A stretch of DNA of 64,000 nucleotides from JAMXLO01 sp963799415 (lineage in GTDB: Bacteria > Pseudomonadota > Alphaproteobacteria > Acetobacterales > Acetobacteraceae). Under the pieces are notes generated by a model. That model had not been told where the DNA came from and did no database searches. It saw only the letters and a program-made list of their open reading frames with translations. Below, in pieces: positions 56,303 through 64,000 of this stretch. Location of the stretch: assembly GCA_963799415.1 (NCBI GenBank), contig CAWCXI010000013.1, positions 244,462-308,461 on the forward strand, in the 5' to 3' direction. Both the position numbers and the translations under genes were made by a program. Numbering within the stretch: the first letter of the stretch is position 1; the number at the start of each line of letters is the position of its first letter.

Positions 56303-56328
56303 GAATTAGTTGGGAATCCCACTAATTC
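56303..56328. promoter_or_regulatory. Inverted repeat upstream of the second liv operon, possible operator
   Basis: GAATTAGT (56303-56310) and ACTAATTC (56321-56328) are perfect 8-bp inverted arms around TGGGAATCCC, 20 bases upstream of the binding-protein start. A further ACTAATTT lies near 56365-56376. The A/T-rich arms stand out in this G+C-rich sequence and look like a repressor site of GntR or similar type. No regulator gene is adjacent. Confidence 0.55.
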
Positions 56329-56443
56329 GTGGGCGGCCGTTCCCGCCCACTCGGCCTAACGTGGACTAATTTCACGGGGTTGGGTCAACCGCAGGCGCGC
56401 GCAGTCGATGCGCACGAAAATTTGCGCGGCGCACGAGCGCCTC

Positions 56444-57701
56444 TCAGCATTTGTCGGAGAACTTCAGGCCGCGCTCTTGGCGCGGCGCCCTGGCCGCCGC
56501 GGCAACCGCCGCCGGCTGGCCGTCCTTGTCGCTGCAGCACCAGATCGAGCGAGGCGACCTCGACGCGGTTGCGGCCGTGTTCCTTGGCGAAATACAGCGC
56601 CTGGTCGGCCTGCGCCAGAAGCTGCGGCATGTCGAGCACCAGTCTCCTCGCAATGCACCAGGCCGATGCTCACGGTGGCGCAGACCGGGCGGCTTTCGAC
56701 TTCGAGCGCATGCCTGCGCAAAGCTTTCGCGAATGCGCTCGGCCACCGCCACCGCCTTTTCGCGGCTGGTATCGTAGAGCACGGCGGCAAATTCCTCGCC
56801 GCCGAGACGGCCGATCAGATCGGTCGCGCGCATCGACTGGCGCGCGGTCTCGGTGAAGATTTCCAGCACGCGGTCGCCGAGCGCGTGGCCGAAGCGGTCG
56901 TTGATCGACTTGAAGTGATCGAGATCGATGACCAGCACGGCGGTCGGGCGCGGATCGCTGGTGTGGCGCTTGGCGATCAGCGCCGCGTCCTGCAGGAACG
57001 AGCGGCGGTTGGCGATGCCGGTCAGCGGATCGACCATGGCGGCGGTGCGGTGACGCAATTCGGTGCGCTCCTTCGCCATCGCCAGCAGGATGAAGGCGAT
57101 GGAGATGGTGAACAGCAGCGCCTCGAAGCTGAGCACGGTCAGCCAGACGCTGCCATAGACATGATTGGCGACCGACCACGGCAGCACCGCGATCAGCGGC
57201 GTGCGCAGCAGGAACAGCGCGCCGTGCGCGAACAGCATGAAGATCGCCGGCCAGCGCGACACCAGTTGCTCGTCGCGGCCGCGCCAGAATTCGAAGGCGG
57301 TGAGCCAGGTGTAGGTGGTGATGATGCCGGAGGCGATCAGCACGCGCGCGTCGACCGCGTCGGCGAGCACCGGCAAGCGGCAGACCAGCAGCCAGAGCAC
57401 GGCGCCGGTGACCATATAGACGGGCTCGGCCGGGCGGCCGTCGAACACGCGCGCGCCGGTCCAGGTGACCGCGAAGGCGGTGAACAGCAAGCGCGTTGGC
57501 GAGATCGATGGAGATGAGATCGGGCACGCTGCCGTACATGCCGAACAGCACGACGGAGGCGGCGCGCAACAGATGCGCAAAGCCCCACCAGGCGACGGCA
57601 CGGATCGAGGTATTCTGCACCCAGGCAAACAGCAGCAGCAGGCCGAGGATCGCCTCGACGTAGATCGTCACCATGAAGAGCGTGTTGACGTCGAGATTCA
57701 T
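56444..57701 (-). pseudogene. Membrane diguanylate cyclase (GGDEF), several frameshifts
   Basis: Starts near 57701 (MNLDVNTLFMVTIYVEAILG) with about six transmembrane helices in the first 190 residues. One extra base near 57490 breaks the frame after ISIDLANAL; the next frame continues LLFTAFAVTWTGARVF. The GGDEF domain has MVDPLTGIANRRSFL, VLVIDLDHFKSINDRFGHALGD and the active-site loop GRLGGEEFAAVLYDTSREK (GGEEF). Further extra bases near 56715, 56645 and 56541 break the last 90 residues (HALEVESRPVCATVSIGLVH, DMPQLLAQADQALYFAKEHG RNRV). It would make cyclic di-GMP. No EAL domain. Confidence 0.85.
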
Positions 57702-57940
57702 CACGGCGGTACTGGCCTTCACGCCCACCGGGGCCGCATTTTTGCTGTGTCCCCACGCTCAGGGTTAAAGACAGGCAGGAAACAAGTGGTGAATGGGGCC
57801 CGGTACCGGCCGGCAATGCGCCGTTATGGTTTCGAGGTCGTTTCCAAAGCAGCGAAGCCCTTGAAATACCGCCTGTCCGGGCCGCACATCGCAGGTCTAA
57901 ACTGGCGTCAAATGTCCCCTCCAGCAGCCGGAACCCCGAG

Positions 57941-58984
57941 ATGCAGATCCGCGACGGCATTATTGAGGCAATCGGCCACACGCCGCTGATCAAGCTCGAG
58001 CGCGCCTCGGAAATGACCGGCTGCACCATTCTGGGCAAGGCCGAATTCATGAATCCGGGCGGTTCGGTGAAGGATCGCGCCGGCCGGCAGATGATCCTGG
58101 AGGCGGAGGCGCGCGGCGAATTGCGCCCCGGCGGGCTGGTGGTCGAAGTCGACCGCCGGCAATACCGGCATCGGCCTCGCGCTGGTCGCCAATGCGCGCG
58201 GCTATCGCACGCTGATCGTCATCCCGAATACGCAGAGCCAGGAAAAGAAGGACGTGCTGCGCCTGTTCGGCGCCGAACTGATCGAAGTGCCGGCGCTGCC
58301 CTTCAGCAATCCGAACAATTATCAGCATGTCGGCCGCCGATTGGCCGAGCAACTCAAGAAGACCGAGAAGAACGGCGTCATCTTCGCCGATCAGTGGAAC
58401 AATCTCGACAATCGCAAGGCGCATTACGTCTCCACCGGCCCGGAAATCTGGCAGCAGACCGGCGGCAAGATCGACGGCTTCATCTGCGCCGATCGGCACC
58501 GGCGGCACCATCGCCGGCGTCTCGACCTATCTGCGCGAAAGAAAAAGGACATCGTCATCGGGCTCGCCGATCCGCGCGGCGCCGCGATGTACAATCTGTT
58601 CGCGCATGGCGAGGCCAAGGCCAGCGAGGGCGGCTCGATCACCGAAGGCATCGGGCTTGGCCGCGTCACCCCGATCATCGCCGACATCAAGGTCGACAAG
58701 CCCTACCTGATCCCGCGACGAGGAAGCGGTGCCGCTGATTTTCGACCTGCTCGAGCACGAGGGCCTGTGCGTCGGCGGCTCGTCCGGCATCAATATCGCC
58801 GGCGCCATCCGCCTCGCCAAGGATCTCGGTCCCGGCCACACCATCGTGACCGTGCTTTGCGACTACGGCACGCGCTATCAGTCGAAGCTGTTTCGATCCG
58901 GCCTTCTTGCGCTCGAAAAAGCTGCCGGTGCCGGAATGGCTCGAGCGCAAGTCGGCAATCTCGATTCCGTTCGCAAAGAGCTTG
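57941..58984 (+). pseudogene. cysK: Cysteine synthase A-type enzyme, several frameshifts
   Basis: A PLP-dependent O-acetylserine sulfhydrylase of about 340 residues: MQIRDGIIEAIGHTPLIKLE RASEM and NPGGSVKDRAGRQMI with the PLP lysine. One extra base at 58147-58150 hides ATAGNTGIGLALVANARGY; another at 58487-58492 hides IGTGGTIAGVSTYLRE (phosphate-binding loop); a third at 58710 precedes DEEAVPLIFDLLEHEGLCVG GSSGINIAGA. The C-terminus LPVPEWLERKSAISIPF is in yet another frame. All catalytic motifs exist, so sequence error is likelier than decay. It assimilates sulfide into cysteine and lies near two persulfide-handling genes. Confidence 0.85.
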
Positions 58985-58994
58985 AGTTCGGCGC

Positions 58995-59719
58995 ATGCCG
59001 ACCGACTGCCTGTTCCGCGACGACTCGTATTTGCAAAGCTGCGAGGCGCGCGTCGTCGCGCTCACCGAGCGACGGCGGCATCGTGCTCGACCGCACGGTG
59101 TTCTACGCGACTTCGGGCGGCCAGCCGGGCGACAGCGGCACGCTCACCAGCGCCGCCGGCGCGCTGATCCCGATCGCCACCGCGGTCTATACCGATGCCA
59201 GGCAAGACCGAGATCGCGCACGTGCCGGCGCCGGGCGCTCCGCCACTCTCGGTCGGCGACGACGGTCGTTGCCACAATCGACTGGGACAAGCGCCACGCC
59301 GCGCATGCGCATGCACACCGCGCTGCATCTTCTCTCCGCGGTGCTGCCCTATCGCGGTGACCGGCGGCTCGGTCGGCGACGGCGAAGGCCGGCTCGATTT
59401 CGACATTCCCGACAGCCGGGCTCGACAAGGACGCGATCACCGCAAAGCTCGGCGAGATGATCGCGACCGACGCGGCGGTCACGCGCCGCTGGATCAGCGA
59501 CGCCGAACTCGAAGCCAATCCCGGCCTGGTCAAGACCATGTCGGTGAAGCCGCCGATGGGCACCGGCCGCGTGCGGCTGATCGAGATCGCCGGCGCTCGA
59601 TCTGCAGCCCTGCGGCGGCACGCATGTGCGCTCGACCGCCGAGATCGGCGCGGTGCGCGTGACGCAGATCGAGAAGAAGGGCAAGCAGAACCGCCGCGTG
59701 CGGCTCGCTCTTCGCCTGA
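58995..59719 (+). pseudogene. Alanyl-tRNA editing protein (AlaX-type), many frameshifts
   Basis: Stitched from three frames, a protein of about 238 residues: MPTDCLFRDDSYLQSCEARV, GIVLDRTVFYATSGGQPGDS, then HTALHLLSAVLPYPVTGGSV with the zinc motif HxxxH, SVKPPMGTGRVRLIEIAG, and LDLQPCGGTHVRSTAEIGAV with the CxxxH part. These are the editing-domain motifs shared with AlaRS. Stand-alone AlaX hydrolyses mischarged Ser- or Gly-tRNA-Ala. At least eight single-base insertions are needed in 720 bases, the densest cluster in the window. Confidence 0.82.
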
Positions 59720-59734
59720 CGCGAAAAACTTTGC

Positions 59735-60676
59735 TTAAGCGGCGCGCGCCGTCGCGCTGCGCTCGGCGGCGAGCAGCGCCCGCGCCGCCTTCTCGATGCC
59801 GGCAAAATCTTCGGCGTCGTCGATACCGGAGAGATACGGCTGCATCGGGCCGGTGTCGCAGATGCCGGCAAGCCGCACCGCCTCGTGCAGCACGCGGATC
59901 GGCGAATGGCGGTCGCGCTCGTCTTCGAGCGGAATGAACAATTCGCGCACGCGCTTGGCTTCGGCGAGATCGCCGCGCTTGATGGCGCGCAGCAGCGCCA
60001 TCGACAGGCCGGGCGCCACGCAGACGCTGCCGGAGGTGAAGGCCTGCAGGCCGAACTTGGTGAGATGATCGATCGCCGGGCGTTCGCCGATGCCGCTGAT
60101 GATCATGCTCGGATCGACGGCGTCGACGAGTTCACGCGAGGAATGGGTCATTCACCGGGTCGTCGCGCACGATGGCGTATTTGATGGCGCAGATCGCGCC
60201 GTCCTTGGCGAGCCGGCCCATATCGGCGGCCTCGACATAGCCCTCGTCCTTCACGTAGGCGATCACCGGCTTGCCGTAGGCGTCGGCGAGCTTGCGGATG
60301 CCGGTGGCGACGCCGGCCGGCGTCGACTGCGCCTTGTGCGGCAGCACCATCGCGGTCGCGAACGGGTAGTCGCGCAGCATCGTGAGTTGGTCGCGCGCCT
60401 TGCCGTAAGTCGCTGCCGACCGAGGGGATCATCCAGTCGCCGTCGCGCGACAAGCTTGATCAGCATGTCGGCGAGCGCGCGCAGATCGCTTACGCCCATG
60501 TTGTAGAGATTGGCATTGCCGCCATACATGAAGGTGCGCACCCCGCCGGAGCGCAGATGGTCGAGCAGGCGGGCGTTCTCGGCCGGATCGATGGTCAAAT
60601 CCGTGCGCCGGGCGAGCGGCGGGACCGACAAGACCGAAGCGGCGAGATCGGCGGGGGTAATCGGCGTGGTTTTCAT
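59735..60676 (-). pseudogene. Dihydrodipicolinate synthase/N-acetylneuraminate lyase family, three frameshifts
   Basis: A class I aldolase of about 312 residues: MKTTPITPADLAASVLSVPP, HLRSGGVRTFMYGGNANLYN, MLRDYPFATAMVLPHKAQST and the Schiff-base lysine segment DGAICAIKYAIVRDDPVNDP, then REELVDAVDPSMIISGIGER-like sequence and IRVLHEAVRLAGICDTGPMQ PYLS. Single extra bases near 60449, 60413 and 60139 account for the breaks. The exact aldol reaction is unknown. It is divergent from the sulfurtransferase gene. Confidence 0.83.
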
Positions 60677-60833
60677 GGGGGCACCTCGTTCGCCAACTTG
60701 TATGATGACCTGACATCTCGGTCAATGCGGTTTTCCGGCTTGCGAGCGCATGCAACTCCGCCGGCGCGGGCGTTGCACATCTGATGCGTGATCGCCCACG
60801 TCTTCCCCGCCATCGCCCTGGAGCTCTTCGCAG

Positions 60834-61731
60834 ATGCCGAACCAGACCAGCCCGCCAGCCGCTGGCTCAAATCGACCGAATGGCTCGCGGGCCAGATCGG
60901 CAAGCCCGACGTCGTCGTCGTGGACGCCTCCTATTATCTGTCGACGCAGAAGCGCGACGCCAAGGCGGAATATGTCGCGCGCCATATTCCCGGCGCGGTG
61001 TTCTTCGACATCAACGCCATCGCCGACAGCATCCACCGACCTGCCGCACATGCTGCCGGGGCCCGAGCCAGTTCGCGGAAGCGGCCGGCACGCTCGGCAT
61101 CGCCGACACCGACACCATCGTCGTCTATGACGGCAGCGGGCTTTATTCGGCGCCGCGCGTGTGGTGGACGTTCCGCATTTTCGGCGCCAAGAATGTCTTC
61201 ATTCTCGACGGCGGCTTGCCGGCGTGGAAAGCGGAAGGCCGCCCGGTCGAAGCGGGCGAGGTGAAACGGCCGCCGCGAAAATTCAAGGCCGAGATGGACA
61301 CCGGCGCGGTGGCCATGGTCGACGACGTGCAGATGGCGCTCAACGACGACAGCGTGCAGGTCGTCGATGCGCGTTCGGCCGGACGTTTTGCCGGCAAGGA
61401 GGCCGAGCCGCGCGCCGGCTTGCGCTCGGGCCACATGCCGGGCGCGCTCAACGTGCCTTTCGCCGACATCCTCGAGAACGGCCGCCTCGCCTCGCCGGAC
61501 AAAATCGCGCAGGCGTTCAAAAAAGCCGGCGTCGATACCGACAAGCCGATGATCACCACCTGCGGCTCCGGCGTCACCGCCGTGGTGCTGGCGCTCGGCC
61601 TCGACGCGCTCGGCAAACCGCTGCCGCGCATCTATGACGGCTCCTGGTCGGAATGGGGCGCGCGGCCGGATTTGCCGGTGGAAAAGGAGCTAGATCCGGC
61701 GCCGTTGCCGTCTGCCCTGCCCGCGCCGTAA
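60834..61731 (+). pseudogene. sseA: 3-mercaptopyruvate sulfurtransferase, frameshifts near the 5' end
   Basis: A two-domain rhodanese-fold protein of about 295 residues: ASRWLKSTEWLAGQIGKPDV VVVDASYYL, then TDLPHMLPGPEQFAEAAGTL once two extra bases near 61037 and 61063 are removed, DTIVVYDGSGLYSAPRVWWT FRIFGA, and the catalytic loop MITTCGSGVTAVVLALGL. CGSGVTA is the mercaptopyruvate form of the loop. ATG 60834 (MPNQTSP) is the probable start, with another shift soon after it. It transfers sulfane sulfur from 3-mercaptopyruvate and can supply persulfide to the next gene product. Confidence 0.86.
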
Positions 61732-61763
61732 ATTGCCGGCATGGATCGGCCGCAGGAGGCCCA

Positions 61764-62799
61764 ATGATCTTCCGCCAGCTCTTCGACAGCGTGTCCGGCA
61801 CCTACTCCTACCTGCTCGCCAGCCGCGCCGGCGGCGAGGCGCTGATCATCGATCCGGTGCTGGAGAAGGTCGACCGCTATCTGCAATTGATCCGCGAGCT
61901 CGACCTCAGGCTGGTCAAGGCGGTCGACACGCATCTGCACGCCGACCACATCACCGGCCTCGGCGCGCTGCGCGACCGCACGCATTGCATCACGGTGATG
62001 GGCGAGAACACCAAGGCCGACGTGGTCTCGATGCGGCTGGCCGAAGGCGACAAGCTCGCGATCGAAGGCGTGAGCCTGGACGTGCTCTACACGCCGGGCC
62101 ACACCGACAATTCCTACAGCTTTTTGATGGGCGACCGCGTGTTCACCGGCGACACGCTGTTGATCCGCGGCACCGGCCGCACCGATTTCCAGAACGGCGA
62201 CGCGCGCATGCAATATGAATCGCTGTTCGGAAAATTGTTGCGCCTGCCCGAGGAGACGCTGGTGTTTCCGGCGCACGACTACAAGGGCGACACCGTTTCC
62301 ACCATCGGCGAGGAGAAGCGCTACAATCCGCGCCTGCAGGTGAAATCGATCGACGAATACGTGGCGCTGATGGCGAGCCTGCATCTGCCCAATCCGAAGA
62401 TGATGGACGTCGCGGTGCCGTCCAACATGAAGATCGGGCTGCCGCAGCAGGACATCGCGCGGCGCGGCTGGGCGCTCGACGCGCCCGCGGCGATCGTTGC
62501 TCGGCCGGCCGGATGTTGCTTTCGTCGATCTGCGCGAAGCGAGCGAGCGGCAGAAGCACGGCAGCATTCCGGGCGCGCTGCACGCGCCCTACGGCGAGTT
62601 GCAGGACAATATCGGCGCCGGCGGAATTCTGCGCGAGCTCGCGCGCTCGACCGACAAACGCATCGTCTTCTATTGCGCCTTCGGCGAACGCTCGGCGATG
62701 GCGGTGCAGGCAGCGCAAGACGCCGGCCTTCTCTCCGCGGTGCATGTCGAAGGCGGCATCGACGCCTGGAAGAAGGCCGGCGGCGCCCTCGCGCGCTGA
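61764..62799 (+). pseudogene. Persulfide dioxygenase-rhodanese fusion, one frameshift
   Basis: The start at 61764 has AGGAGG six bases upstream. Residues 1-245 are an ETHE1-like metallo-beta-lactamase-fold domain: DTHLHADHITGLGALRDRTH, YTPGHTDNSYSFLMGDRVFT GDTLL and VFPAHDYKGDTVSTIGEE (iron ligands). One extra base near 62500 breaks the link; the next frame gives the rhodanese domain LGRPDVAFVDLREASERQKH GSIPGA with active Cys in VFYCAFGERSAMA. Such fusions oxidise persulfide to sulfite and transfer sulfur, protecting against sulfide. Cytosolic, mononuclear iron. Confidence 0.87.
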
Positions 62800-62818
62800 A
62801 CGCGCATGCATTGCCGCA

Positions 62819-63609
62819 CTAGTTGTGCAGGATCTGGCTGAGGAACAGCTTGGTGCGCTCGTGCTGCGGGTGGGCGAAGAATTCCTTCGGCTCGTTCACC
62901 TCGACGATCTGGCCGGCGTCCATGAAGATGACGCGGTTGGCGACCTGGCGGGCAAAGCCCATTTCGTGCGTGACGCAGAGCATGGTCATGCCTTCCTCGG
63001 CGAGCCCGACCATGGTGTCGAGCACCTCCTTGACCATTTCCGGATCGAGCGCCGAGGTCGGCTCGTCGAACAGCATGATCTTCGGGTTCATGCAGAGCGA
63101 GCGGGCGATCGCCACGCGCTGCTGCTGGCCGCCCGACAGCTGGCCGGGATATTTGTTCGCCTGCTCGGGGATCTTCACGCGCGCGAGGTAGTGCATGCGC
63201 GATCTCCTCGGCCTCTTTCTTCGGCATCTTGCGCACCCAGATCGGCGCCAGCGTGCAGTTCTCCAGCACGGTCAGGTGCGGGAACAGGTTGAAGTGCTGG
63301 AACACCATGCCGACGTCGCGGCGGATCTCGTCGATCTTCTTGAGGTCGTTGGTCAGCTCGATGCCGTCGACGACGATGCGCCCCTGCTGATGCTCTTCGA
63401 GCCGGTTGATGCAGCGGATCATGGTCGATTTGCCGGAGCCCGACGGCCCGCAGATGACGATGCGCTCGCCGCCCGTGCACCTCGAGATTGATGTCGCGCA
63501 AGACGTGGAACTCGCCGTACCACTTGTTCATGTCGACGATCTCGATCGCCACCGCGTTGGTGAGCTTGGTCGGCTTGATGTTGAGCGCGGCGGTGGTGGT
63601 GGCATTCAT
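62819..63609 (-). pseudogene. Polar amino acid ABC transporter ATPase (GlnQ/GltL-like), two frameshifts
   Basis: Starts at 63609 (MNATTTAALNIKPTKLTNAV). IEIVDMNKWYGEFHVLRDIN precedes Walker A GPSGSGKST, which is in the next frame because of one extra base near 63475. MVFQHFNLFPHLTVLENCTL APIWVRKMPKKEAEEIA is followed by a second extra base near 63196, then signature LSGGQQQRVAIARSLCM, Walker B IMLFDEPTSALDPEMV and VTHEMGFAR. This is the standard PAAT-family ATPase, about 262 residues. It works with the permease just upstream. Confidence 0.88.
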
Positions 63610-63629
63610 GACTGCACCTTTTTTGACAG

Positions 63630-64000
63630 CTAGCGTTTGTCGCCCTTGGCGAGGCGGGCTTCCGTCGCGCGGGCGTAGCGCGACATCGAGTAGCAGAAGA
63701 ACAGATAGAAAATCGCCGCGACCGCGTAGCCGGTCGATGAGGTGACCGGCGCCGCCCATTTCGGATCGATGCGGGAGATCTCGAGGTGTGCAGGAAATCG
63801 AACAATCCGACGATGAACACCAGCGTCGTGTCCTTGAACAGGCCGATATAGGTGTTGACGATGTTCGGAATGGTGATCTTGAGCGCCTGCGGCAGGATAA
63901 TGAGCCGCATCATCTGCCAGTAGCCGAGGCCGACGCTCATGGCGCCTTCAAACTGGCCCTTGGGGATCGCCTGCAAGCCGGCGCGCACCACTTCGGCCAT
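63630..64000 (-). pseudogene. Polar amino acid ABC transporter permease, 5' end outside window, one frameshift
   Basis: Only the C-terminal part is in the window. It has the EAA coupling loop GAMSVGLGYWQMMRLIILPQ ALKITIPNIVNTYIGLFKDT TL of amino-acid permeases. A missing base near 63788 breaks the frame; the next frame gives EISRIDPKWAAPVTSSTGYA VAAIFYLFFCYSMSRYARA and ends AKGDKR at 63630. The ATPase gene follows after 20 bases. Confidence 0.84.

Overview
The window is high-GC DNA (roughly two-thirds G+C by eye) with gene families typical of Alphaproteobacteria: glyQ/glyS followed by ppdK, DUF2076, DUF29 and DUF2934 proteins, VapBC pairs and branched-chain-type (Liv) ABC importers. I see no rRNA, tRNA, CRISPR array, phage or intact insertion sequence. 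The genus cannot be fixed from sequence alone.

Layout. 1-1.9 kb: the end of a hybrid histidine kinase, broken by one indel. 2.1-9.5 kb: a small XRE regulator translationally coupled to a six-gene hydrogenase-4-like operon (hyfB-C-E-F-G-I). Its large subunit lacks the Ni-Fe cysteine pairs, so it looks like an energy-converting-hydrogenase-related (Ehr) membrane complex and not a hydrogenase. 9.4-14.5 kb: leftward single genes (4-OT tautomerase, penicillin-acylase-type Ntn hydrolase, TTC38-like repeat protein, a fourfold-repeat membrane protein, DUF2076). 14.6-21.2 kb: glyQ, an inserted VapB + VapBC module, glyS, ppdK. 21.4-22.5 kb: DUF2934 protein and an AbrB/PIN toxin-antitoxin pair. 22.5-36.7 kb: a long rightward catabolic and transport operon (ring-cleavage-type VOC dioxygenase, Rid protein, hydratase, molybdenum hydroxylase large subunit, HpaB-type monooxygenase, RraA-type aldolase, LivHMGF plus binding protein, a ThDP 2-hydroxyacyl-CoA lyase/oxalyl-CoA decarboxylase, a family III CoA-transferase). 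36.6-50.7 kb: leftward TPR glycosyltransferase and TPR sulfotransferase, DUF29, a ThDP decarboxylase-like enzyme, an MscS channel, a PAS histidine kinase, then MFS, GNAT, class II aldolase and a small lipoprotein.

At about 52.3 kb the character changes. A second liv operon (livK-H-M-G, leftward) is cut after the first codons of livF and abuts an unrelated, lower-GC stretch. From there to the end (diguanylate cyclase, cysK, alaX, dapA-like, mercaptopyruvate sulfurtransferase, persulfide dioxygenase-rhodanese fusion, polar amino-acid ABC importer) nearly every gene is interrupted by single-base indels, roughly thirty in 11.6 kb against about five in the first 52 kb. The families are intact when the frames are stitched, so I read these as sequence errors, and the junction as a probable chimeric join or recombination breakpoint. 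The sulfur genes cysK, mercaptopyruvate sulfurtransferase and persulfide dioxygenase-rhodanese form a plausible cysteine/sulfide-handling neighbourhood.
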